Assembly: GCF_000828055.2 (NCBI RefSeq)
Contig: NZ_CP010523.2
Location: 5,394,001 to 5,458,000 of the forward strand
Origin: Klebsiella variicola
GTDB taxonomy: Bacteria; Pseudomonadota; Gammaproteobacteria; Enterobacterales; Enterobacteriaceae
Length of the DNA stretch: 64,000 bases
Direction: 5' to 3'
In this document: positions 57,842-64,000 of the stretch, in pieces
Position numbering within the stretch: position 1 is the stretch's first letter
Layout of the letters: every line of letters begins with the position of its first letter
Position numbers and translations under genes: made by a program
Notes under the pieces: generated by a model
Told to the model about the DNA's origin: nothing
The model's database searches: none
The model's input: only the letters and a program-made list of their open reading frames with translations

Positions 57842-58891
57842 ATGGCAACAGGCACACTGCCCGATGCTGGGCAGATCCTCAACTCTCTTATCAACAGTAT
57901 CTTACTGGTCGATGATGACCTGGCGGTGCACTTTGCCAATCCTGCGGCGCAGCAGCTGCTGGCGCAAAGTTCACGCAAGCTGTTTGGCACCCCGTTACCT
58001 GAGCTGTTGAGCTATTTTTCGTTGAATATCGGGCTGATGCAGGAGAGCCTGCAGGCGGGCCAGGGGTTTACCGATAACGAAGTCACGCTGGTTATTGATG
58101 GCCGCTCGCACATCCTGTCGCTGACCGCCCAGCGGCTGCCGGAAGGCTTTATTCTGCTGGAAATGGCGCCGATGGATAACCAGCGCCGCCTGAGCCAGGA
58201 GCAGCTGCAGCACGCGCAGCAGGTCGCCGCCCGCGATCTGGTCCGCGGCCTGGCACATGAGATAAAAAATCCGTTAGGCGGCCTGCGCGGCGCGGCACAG
58301 CTGCTCAGCAAAGCCCTGCCCGACCCGGCGCTAACGGAATATACCAAAGTGATCATCGAGCAGGCTGACCGGCTGAGAAATCTGGTCGATCGCCTGCTTG
58401 GGCCACAGCATCCGGGCATGCACGTTACTGAAAGTATCCATAAAGTCGCCGAGCGGGTAGTGAAACTGGTCTCCATGGAGTTACCGGACAACGTGAAGTT
58501 AATCCGTGATTACGACCCCAGCCTACCAGAGCTGCCCCACGACCCGGATCAAATTGAACAGGTGTTGCTGAACATCGTCCGTAATGCGCTGCAGGCGCTG
58601 GGGCCGGAAGGGGGCGAAATTGTTCTCCGCACCCGCACCGCTTTCCAGCTGACGCTGCACGGGGTGCGTTATCGCCTCGCCGCACGTATTGACGTTGAAG
58701 ATAATGGCCCGGGTATTCCGCCCCATCTCCAGGATACGCTGTTTTATCCGATGGTCAGCGGCCGCGAAGGCGGTACCGGCCTGGGCTTATCTATCGCCCG
58801 CAGCCTTATCGATCAGCACTCCGGCAAAATTGAATTCACCAGCTGGCCGGGTCATACCGAATTTTCGGTATACCTGCCTATTCGGAAGTAG
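57842..58891 (+). CDS. glnL: Nitrogen sensor kinase/phosphatase NtrB (GlnL)
   Basis: 349 aa from ATG at 57842 ([20 protein letters not shown]), the E. coli length. N-terminal PAS domain (about 10-110), phospho-acceptor histidine in [16 protein letters not shown] (about 139), ATPase boxes [18 protein letters not shown] and GTGLGLSIA. Cytoplasmic; phosphorylates NtrC under nitrogen limitation and is switched to a phosphatase by PII. Confidence 0.97.
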   Translation: MATGTLPDAGQILNSLINSILLVDDDLAVHFANPAAQQLLAQSSRKLFGTPLPELLSYFSLNIGLMQESLQAGQGFTDNEVTLVIDGRSHILSLTAQRLPEGFILLEMAPMDNQRRLSQEQLQHAQQVAARDLVRGLAHEIKNPLGGLRGAAQLLSKALPDPALTEYTKVIIEQADRLRNLVDRLLGPQHPGMHVTESIHKVAERVVKLVSMELPDNVKLIRDYDPSLPELPHDPDQIEQVLLNIVRNALQALGPEGGEIVLRTRTAFQLTLHGVRYRLAARIDVEDNGPGIPPHLQDTLFYPMVSGREGGTGLGLSIARSLIDQHSGKIEFTSWPGHTEFSVYLPIRK

Positions 58892-58899
58892 AGGTGTTT

Positions 58900-60309
58900 A
58901 TGCAACGAGGGATAGCCTGGATCGTTGATGACGATAGCTCCATCCGCTGGGTGCTTGAACGCGCGCTCACCGGAGCCGGCTTGAGCTGCACAACGTTCGA
59001 AAGCGGCAATGAGGTGCTAGATGCCCTCACCACCAAAACCCCGGATGTACTGCTGTCAGATATCCGTATGCCGGGAATGGATGGTCTGGCGCTGCTCAAA
59101 CAGATTAAGCAGCGTCATCCAATGCTTCCGGTCATCATAATGACCGCACATTCCGATCTGGACGCCGCGGTCAGCGCTTATCAGCAAGGCGCGTTTGATT
59201 ATCTGCCCAAACCTTTTGATATTGATGAAGCCGTCGCCCTGGTCGACCGGGCGATAAGCCACTACCAGGAGCAGCAACAGCCGCGAAATGCGCCAATAAG
59301 CAGCCCAACTGCCGACATCATCGGCGAAGCGCCGGCAATGCAGGATGTCTTTCGCATTATTGGCCGTTTGTCGCGATCATCCATCAGCGTGCTGATTAAT
59401 GGCGAATCCGGTACCGGTAAAGAGCTCGTCGCTCACGCCCTGCATCGTCATAGTCCACGTTCAAAAGCGCCGTTTATCGCACTGAATATGGCGGCAATAC
59501 CCAAAGACCTGATTGAGTCCGAGCTGTTCGGGCATGAAAAAGGGGCCTTTACCGGCGCCAATACCGTCCGCCAGGGACGCTTCGAACAGGCTGACGGCGG
59601 CACGCTATTCCTGGATGAAATTGGCGATATGCCGCTTGATGTCCAGACTCGTCTGCTGCGCGTGCTGGCGGATGGCCAGTTTTATCGCGTGGGCGGTTAC
59701 GCGCCGGTGAAGGTCGATGTGCGGATCATCGCCGCCACCCACCAGAACCTGGAACAGCGCGTGCAGGAGGGGAAATTCCGTGAAGATTTGTTCCACCGCC
59801 TGAACGTGATCCGGGTACATTTACCGCCGCTGCGCGAGCGCCGGGAAGATATTCCACGCCTGGCCCGCCATTTTCTGCAGATAGCCGCCCGCGAGCTCGG
59901 TGTTGAAGCCAAACAGCTGCATCCGGAAACGGAGACAGCGCTGACACGCCTGGCGTGGCCTGGCAACGTCCGTCAGCTGGAAAACACCTGTCGCTGGCTC
60001 ACCGTCATGGCCGCCGGCCAGGAGGTACTGACGCAGGATCTGCCGAGCGAACTGTTTGAGACCACGGTTCCGGACAGCCCGACGCAGATGCAGCCCGACA
60101 GCTGGGCGACGCTGCTGGGTCAGTGGGCCGATCGGGCGTTGCGATCCGGTCATCAAAACCTGCTCTCAGAAGCGCAACCCGAAATGGAGCGCACGCTGCT
60201 GACGACCGCCCTGCGCCATACCCAGGGGCACAAGCAGGAGGCTGCGCGTCTGCTGGGATGGGGTCGTAATACCCTGACGCGTAAGCTAAAAGAGCTGGGA
60301 ATGGAGTAG
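58900..60309 (+). CDS. glnG: Nitrogen response regulator NtrC (GlnG)
   Basis: 469-aa sigma-54 activator from ATG at 58900 ([20 protein letters not shown]). Receiver domain with phospho-acceptor aspartate in [12 protein letters not shown] (about 54); AAA+ domain with Walker A GESGTGKE (about 169-176), the sigma-54-contacting GAFTGAN loop (about 216-222) and Walker [13 protein letters not shown]-terminal Fis-type helix-turn-helix ([20 protein letters not shown]). Drives glnAp2 through the enhancers upstream of glnA. Confidence 0.97.
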   Translation: MQRGIAWIVDDDSSIRWVLERALTGAGLSCTTFESGNEVLDALTTKTPDVLLSDIRMPGMDGLALLKQIKQRHPMLPVIIMTAHSDLDAAVSAYQQGAFDYLPKPFDIDEAVALVDRAISHYQEQQQPRNAPISSPTADIIGEAPAMQDVFRIIGRLSRSSISVLINGESGTGKELVAHALHRHSPRSKAPFIALNMAAIPKDLIESELFGHEKGAFTGANTVRQGRFEQADGGTLFLDEIGDMPLDVQTRLLRVLADGQFYRVGGYAPVKVDVRIIAATHQNLEQRVQEGKFREDLFHRLNVIRVHLPPLRERREDIPRLARHFLQIAARELGVEAKQLHPETETALTRLAWPGNVRQLENTCRWLTVMAAGQEVLTQDLPSELFETTVPDSPTQMQPDSWATLLGQWADRALRSGHQNLLSEAQPEMERTLLTTALRHTQGHKQEAARLLGWGRNTLTRKLKELGME

Positions 60310-60419
60310 TGATTAACGGCATGATGAAAATTAGCCGTTCAGCGCAAAGTGCTGCTATTTTGTACTTTACTGTTCCGATGAGTTGAGTATGATCGTGCCC
60401 GGCATTAGGGGAGAGCATC

Positions 60420-60530
60420 ATGTTTGAATCACTGGTGAGTATGATATCGAGCGGCGCCGCAGCCAGTCACACGCCACAAACGGCAGTCGCTGCCGTGCTG
60501 TGCGCTGCGCTGGTCGGGCTGTTCAGCTAA
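60420..60530 (+). CDS. yshB: Small membrane protein YshB
   Basis: 36 aa, MFESLVSMISSGAAASHTPQ followed by TAVAAVLCAALVGLFS, a near match to E. coli YshB in the same place between glnG and hemN. One hydrophobic helix at the C-terminus. GGGGAGAG lies seven bases upstream of the ATG. In Salmonella YshB has been linked to growth inside host cells; role here unknown. Confidence 0.9.
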   Translation: MFESLVSMISSGAAASHTPQTAVAAVLCAALVGLFS

Positions 60531-60533
60531 TGG

Positions 60534-60565
60534 TTCCCCTCTCCTGCGGCCGCGGGAGAGGGGAA
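60534..60565. repeat. Inverted repeat between yshB and hemN
   Basis: TTCCCCTCTCC (60534-60544) and GGAGAGGGGAA (60555-60565), an 11-bp perfect stem around the palindromic loop TGCGGCCGCG. It sits between convergent genes and may end both transcripts. The CCCTCTCC/GGAGAGGG arms resemble the rha operon repeats. Confidence 0.65.
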
Positions 60566-60569
60566 AACA

Positions 60570-61943
60570 TTAAATGACCCGGGAGAACTGTTGCATCCGA
60601 GCTTTTTGCCGTAGATAGGCATCAAAGCACATGCAGATATTGCGGATCAGCAGTCGGCCTTTCGCCGTCACCTGAATGGCCTTATCATCCACAGCCACCA
60701 GCCCGTCATGCGCCAGCGGCGCCAGCAGCTTCAGGTCTTCGGCAAAATAAGACTGAAAATCCACATCCCACTGCGCCTCTACAGCCTCAATATCCAGACG
60801 GAAATTACAGATCAACGCCTTAATCACGTCGCGACGTAAACAGTCATCGCGGGTTAACGCGATCCCGCGCCATAGAGCGTCCCCTTGCTCTGCCACCTGC
60901 TGGTAGTACAGCTTCAGCTCTTTTTGGTTCTGGGCGTAGCTGTCACCAATCATGCTGATCGCGGACACGCCCATCCCCAGCAGATCGGTATCCCCCTGGG
61001 TGGTGTAACCCTGGAAATTGCGGTGCAGTATGCCATGACGTTGCGCGACCGCTAATTCATCGTCTGGGCGAGCAAAGTGGTCCATGCCGATAAACTGATA
61101 GCCTGCCGCCGTCAGCGAGCCGATGGTCTCCTGGAGGATCTCCAGCTTCTGTTCAGCGGTGGGCAGATCGGCATCTTTAATTTTGCGCTGTGCGGCAAAG
61201 AGCGTGGGCAGATGCGCATAGTTAAACACGCTCAGGCGGTCAGGATTGAGCTCGGCGACCTTTTGCAGGGTAAAGGCGAAGCTCTCCGGCGTTTGCTTCG
61301 GCAGGCCGTAGATGAGGTCGATATTGGTCGAGGTAAAACCAATCTCCCGCGCATGGTGGAGCAAATCAAAGATGAACGCTTCGTCCTGCTCACGGTTAAC
61401 CAGGCGCTGAACCTCTTTATTGAAGTCCTGCACGCCCATACTCAGGCGGTTGAACCCCTCGGTGCGTAAATGATCGAGGACATCCAGCTCGATCTCACGT
61501 GGATCGACCTCAATGGAGATCTCGGCTTCCGCGCTGAAATGGAAGTGGCTGCGCAACAGATCCATCAGGCGACTGATTTGCGCCTTATTGAGATAGGTTG
61601 GCGTACCGCCACCCCAGTGCAGTTGCTTAACCTGGCGACTGGCAAACAGCGGCGCGCGGTGGATGATCTCCTGTTCAAGGACATCGAGATATTGATCGGC
61701 CTTATGCTGCTGACGGGTAACTATCTTATTGCAGCCGCAGAAATAACACAGCTTATGGCAAAACGGGATATGCACGTACAGCGACAGGGGACGCTGTGGG
61801 TAACGGGCCACAGCGGCATCGAATTCCGCCGCGCCAAATTGCGGTGAAAACTCCAGCGCGGTGGGATACGAGGTATAGCGCGGCCCGGAATAGTTATATT
61901 TCTGGATCAGGGCCAGATCCCAGTCGATTATCTGCTCAGACAT
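60570..61943 (-). CDS. hemN: Oxygen-independent coproporphyrinogen III dehydrogenase
   Basis: 457-aa radical SAM enzyme of anaerobic heme synthesis, from ATG at 61943 (MSEQIIDWDLALIQKYNYSG). Iron-sulfur motif HIPFCHKLCYFCGCNKI (CxxxCxxC, about 58-74), SAM-binding GGGTPTYL (about 111-118). Length and ends match the E. coli enzyme; the frame extends 28 codons upstream but that overlaps another small frame. Two bases separate it from the small gene upstream. Confidence 0.96.
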   Translation of the reverse strand: MSEQIIDWDLALIQKYNYSGPRYTSYPTALEFSPQFGAAEFDAAVARYPQRPLSLYVHIPFCHKLCYFCGCNKIVTRQQHKADQYLDVLEQEIIHRAPLFASRQVKQLHWGGGTPTYLNKAQISRLMDLLRSHFHFSAEAEISIEVDPREIELDVLDHLRTEGFNRLSMGVQDFNKEVQRLVNREQDEAFIFDLLHHAREIGFTSTNIDLIYGLPKQTPESFAFTLQKVAELNPDRLSVFNYAHLPTLFAAQRKIKDADLPTAEQKLEILQETIGSLTAAGYQFIGMDHFARPDDELAVAQRHGILHRNFQGYTTQGDTDLLGMGVSAISMIGDSYAQNQKELKLYYQQVAEQGDALWRGIALTRDDCLRRDVIKALICNFRLDIEAVEAQWDVDFQSYFAEDLKLLAPLAHDGLVAVDDKAIQVTAKGRLLIRNICMCFDAYLRQKARMQQFSRVI

Positions 61944-61945
61944 GC

Positions 61946-62128
61946 TCACTCCTTCCGATGGTGCCGCCGACGGGTACGCCGTCCCGGCCCCACCGCACCG
62001 CGGGTCATGAGCCGGTTGCGCAGCCATTTCTGACGCCGCGACAACCGTCGTAGTTTAACGAATAACCACAGCAGATAACATATAACCAGAAGGGTTATAA
62101 GCAGTACCGGGAATCCGATGGGATGCAA
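61946..62128 (-). CDS. Candidate small single-span membrane protein (yihI-hemN)
   Basis: 60 aa with TTG start at 62128, three bases after the yihI stop, ending two bases before the hemN start. A hydrophobic helix at about residues 5-24 (GFPVLLITLLVICYLLWLFV) is followed by a strongly basic tail (KLRRLSRRQKWLRNRL, RRTRRRHHRKE). The only ribosome-binding match is GGTGG about 10 bases upstream, inside the yihI end, so translation may depend on coupling. I know no named family; it could be the remnant of a DUF2489-type protein found before hemN in other gammaproteobacteria. Could be a chance frame. Confidence 0.5.
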   Translation of the reverse strand: MHPIGFPVLLITLLVICYLLWLFVKLRRLSRRQKWLRNRLMTRGAVGPGRRTRRRHHRKE

Positions 62129-62131
62129 ATG

Positions 62132-62638
62132 TTAGTTTCCACCCTTCAGCAGACGCATCATATCTTCCTGACGCTCTTCCTCTTCTTCATCTTCGTCATC
62201 GTAAGAGAGGCCGAGCTGCTGCATCAGCTCATCAATGCGATCCAGTTTGGCGTCCACCCAGCTCTGCTCTTCAGCATTCAGGGTGCCCCCCTCTTCCAGA
62301 CGTTCCAGCAGCGCGTCCAGGCGCTCATCATTCTCCAGCAACTCCAGCTCAGCCTGCGGTGAAAGCATAGGTTTCTCGCTCTTTGGTTTATGCTGCTTGG
62401 GGGCTGGGGTGCTGCTTTCGCTCACGCCCAGCGGGATCGGTTTTTTACTGCCGACGCGCGGGTCTTGCGTCTGGCTCTGTTTTTTGCCCGCTGAAGCCGC
62501 ATCGCCGCCGTTCGCGCGACTGCCTGCCGCGTGGCCACGATGTTTCTTCTGCCGTTTGCGATCGCGAGCTTCCTGATTTAACTCTTCACGCGACTTGCGG
62601 CCGGATTTGCCACGGGTGGCGGATGTCGGTTTTTTCAT
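62132..62638 (-). CDS. yihI: Der GTPase-activating protein YihI
   Basis: 168 aa. Stimulates the GTPase Der and so modulates 50S ribosome assembly. N-terminal half is basic and low in complexity ([32 protein letters not shown]), C-terminal half acidic and helical ([36 protein letters not shown]). First gene of yihI-(small gene)-hemN. Confidence 0.93.
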   Translation of the reverse strand: MKKPTSATRGKSGRKSREELNQEARDRKRQKKHRGHAAGSRANGGDAASAGKKQSQTQDPRVGSKKPIPLGVSESSTPAPKQHKPKSEKPMLSPQAELELLENDERLDALLERLEEGGTLNAEEQSWVDAKLDRIDELMQQLGLSYDDEDEEEEERQEDMMRLLKGGN

Positions 62639-62703
62639 GGTGTGTAATCTTCAGACAGTATTATTCAGTATAGAATTGAGGCGGAATCTAGCAGAAAGCA
62701 AGC

Positions 62704-62952
62704 AAAGAAAAAAGGCGACAGATTACTCTGTCGCCTTTTTCCTCACTGACCACCCTTAACGGGCTTCTTCTTTCCCTGTTCGCTAACGACTTACCCTGTC
62801 TTTCCCTTAGCGTCCAACGGTCCCTGTTTCTTCCTTTTCCCTTTGAAACGTCTCCAAGACGCGCGTCATCCTGACTATCCTGTGGTCTTCGCCTCCTGGC
62901 GCTTCCTGACCCCTCGTCCTGAGTCTTAATCCTTTCAGCATCCCCGCCGTTG
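62704..62952 (-). ncRNA. csrC: CsrC regulatory RNA
   Basis: Minus-strand RNA of about 249 nt that sequesters CsrA. Around 62915-62850 it reads GACTCAGGACGAGGGGTCAG and AGCGCCAGGAGGCGAAGAC, lining up with E. coli CsrC, and it ends in the same hairpin AAAGGCGACAGA-gtaa-TCTGTCGCCTTT plus a U-rich tail. I count about fifteen GGA motifs, the CsrA targets. Promoter: TTGTCG (62986-62981) and TAAAGT (62964-62959) with 16-base spacing, giving a start near 62952. Placement between yihI and engB is as in E. coli. Confidence 0.88.
62711..62738 (-). terminator. CsrC terminator
   Basis: AAAGGCGACAGA (62711-62722), loop TTAC, TCTGTCGCCTTT (62727-62738): a perfect 12-bp stem, followed on the minus strand by TTTCTTTGC. 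Confidence 0.9.
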
Positions 62953-63222
62953 TGTATTACTTTACCCTGTTGACAAAAATCGACAACCAGCCAGGCCGTT
63001 AAAAAAACATTTTCAGATTTCTCTATTTTTATAACTTGTTTTTTTTCAGTTAATTACATCTGTATCGTCTTATTTTTCTCAGGTATGTCCTATACGAAGA
63101 ATAGTCAATGTCTCACAAACCATATGGTTTTTACTTACAGGAACGGCGTGCGGTAAAAACAGCCTTTTTCTGCTGTTCAGGTATAATCCCTGCCATAGCC
63201 TGTTTTAACGGAGACGACCGTC

Positions 63223-63855
63223 TTGACCAACTGGAATTATCAACTGACGCACTTTGTCACTAGCGCGCCAGATATCCGCCATCTTCCTGCCGATACCGGC
63301 ATTGAAGTGGCGTTCGCCGGCCGCTCCAACGCGGGAAAATCCAGCGCGCTAAATACGCTGACCAACCAGAAGAGCCTGGCGCGTACCTCCAAGACTCCTG
63401 GACGTACGCAGCTGATTAACCTGTTCGAAGTCGCCGAGGGCAAACGCCTGGTTGACCTGCCCGGCTATGGTTATGCGCAAGTACCTGAAGAGATGAAGAT
63501 CAAGTGGCAGCGCGCGCTGGGAGAGTACCTGGAAAAACGTCTGTGCCTGAAGGGCCTGGTGGTGCTAATGGATATTCGCCACCCGCTTAAAGATCTCGAT
63601 CAGCAAATGATCGAGTGGGCGGTAGAAAGCGATATTCAGGTGCTGGTGCTGTTGACCAAAGCCGATAAGCTCGCCAGCGGCGCGCGTAAAGCGCAAGTGA
63701 ATATGGTGCGTGAAGCGGTACTGGCCTTCAATGGCGATATTCAGGTTGAACCTTTCTCTTCGCTGAAAAAATCTGGCGTGGATAAGCTGCGACAGAAGCT
63801 GGATAGCTGGTTTAAAGAAATCCCGCCGCAAGAAGCCGTTGAAGACGCCGAGTAA
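63223..63855 (+). CDS. engB: Ribosome biogenesis GTPase EngB (YsxC/YihA)
   Basis: 210-aa essential GTPase for large ribosomal subunit assembly. G1 GRSNAGKSS (about 33-41), G2 TPGRTQ, G3 DLPGYGY (about 80-86), G4 TKADK (about 146-150). The start appears to be TTG at 63223 (ttg-acc-aac, M-T-N-W), with ACGGAGACG upstream; it gives the family N-terminus. Confidence 0.95.
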   Translation: MTNWNYQLTHFVTSAPDIRHLPADTGIEVAFAGRSNAGKSSALNTLTNQKSLARTSKTPGRTQLINLFEVAEGKRLVDLPGYGYAQVPEEMKIKWQRALGEYLEKRLCLKGLVVLMDIRHPLKDLDQQMIEWAVESDIQVLVLLTKADKLASGARKAQVNMVREAVLAFNGDIQVEPFSSLKKSGVDKLRQKLDSWFKEIPPQEAVEDAE

Positions 63856-63866
63856 CCCCCGCTTTT

Positions 63867-63898
63867 TCCGGATAACGGCGCGTAGCGCCCTATCCGGA
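63867..63898. repeat. REP-type palindrome after engB
   Basis: TCCGGATAACGGCGCG and CGCCCTATCCGGA form an imperfect inverted repeat of the enterobacterial REP type (GCCGGAT...ATCCGGC), between the convergent engB and spf. Confidence 0.7.
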
Positions 63899-63944
63899 CG
63901 TTCATATTACGCGCTTTTAACTGCATCAAACTTTTCTTTCGCGC

Positions 63945-64000
63945 AATAAAAAACGCCCCGGTCATAAATGACCGGGGCGGCTAAAATATTCAGCCAAATC
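63945..64000 (-). ncRNA. spf: Spot 42 RNA, 3' part
   Basis: The minus strand reads GATTTGGCTGAATATTTTAG, then CCGCCCCGGTCA-tttaTGACCGGGGCG and TTTTTTATT. This matches the 3' half of Spot 42, an Hfq-binding RNA repressed by CRP-cAMP that shuts down secondary carbon-source genes; the 5' half lies beyond the window. The hairpin at 63953-63978 is its terminator. Position next to engB is as in E. coli. Confidence 0.93.

Noticed and set aside
60310..60419. AACGGC...GCCGTT hairpin after glnG considered as a terminator.
   Set aside because: Only a 6-bp stem with a large AT loop and no T-run; too weak to list as a feature.

Overview
The window is a near-origin chromosomal segment of an enteric gammaproteobacterium, most likely Klebsiella (K. 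pneumoniae complex). The gene order priA-cytR-ftsN-hslVU-menA-rraA ... pfkA-fieF-cpxP/cpxRA-yiiM-sodA-rhaT-rhaRS/rhaBAD ... fdhD/fdoGHI-fdhE ... fabY-dtd-yihY-yihX-typA-glnALG-yshB-hemN-yihI-csrC-engB-spf follows the Escherichia coli backbone closely. The DNA is GC-rich, and the rhamnose operon carries an extra ABC importer as seen in Klebsiella. Naming relies on remembered family sequences; no search was run.

Region by region. (1) 1-6638: priA (3' part), cytR, ftsN, the heat-shock hslVU operon, menA and rraA, all on +. (2) 6653-13072: pfkA, fieF, the Cpx envelope-stress system (cpxP with CpxQ sRNA in its 3' UTR, CpxR box, cpxRA), yiiM and sodA. The usual zapB-glpFKX-fpr-tpiA-cdh-sbp block between rraA and pfkA is absent here. 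(3) 13362-26547: L-rhamnose regulon, with symporter RhaT, divergent activators RhaR/RhaS, and an enlarged operon rhaB-rhaA-rhaD-ABC importer (4 genes)-fucO-like-rhaM broken up by GC-rich inverted repeats. (4) 26585-42454: accessory sugar island with a chromosomal raffinose operon (rafR-rafA-rafB), a sugar-acid-type operon headed by a DeoR-HTH/ribokinase fusion, an azlCD exporter with its XRE-cupin regulator, and a seven-gene ascorbate-type PTS operon carrying a divergent phosphofructokinase, a class II aldolase, a small coiled-coil protein and a P-loop kinase-like protein. Parts of this island are noticeably AT-richer than the backbone. (5) 42583-49098: formate dehydrogenase O, including UGA-encoded selenocysteine; fdhD is frameshifted. 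(6) 49272-51019: PIN/RHH toxin-antitoxin pair and an Aes-like esterase. (7) 51034-64000: conserved backbone including the nitrogen-regulated glnALG operon and three small elements easily missed: yshB, CsrC and Spot 42 (partial at the window end).

The best candidates for something not well described are the PTS/PfkA-paralogue operon (36988-41847), the regulator-kinase fusion with a credible internal start (33948-35159), and a TTG-started 60-codon membrane protein wedged between yihI and hemN.
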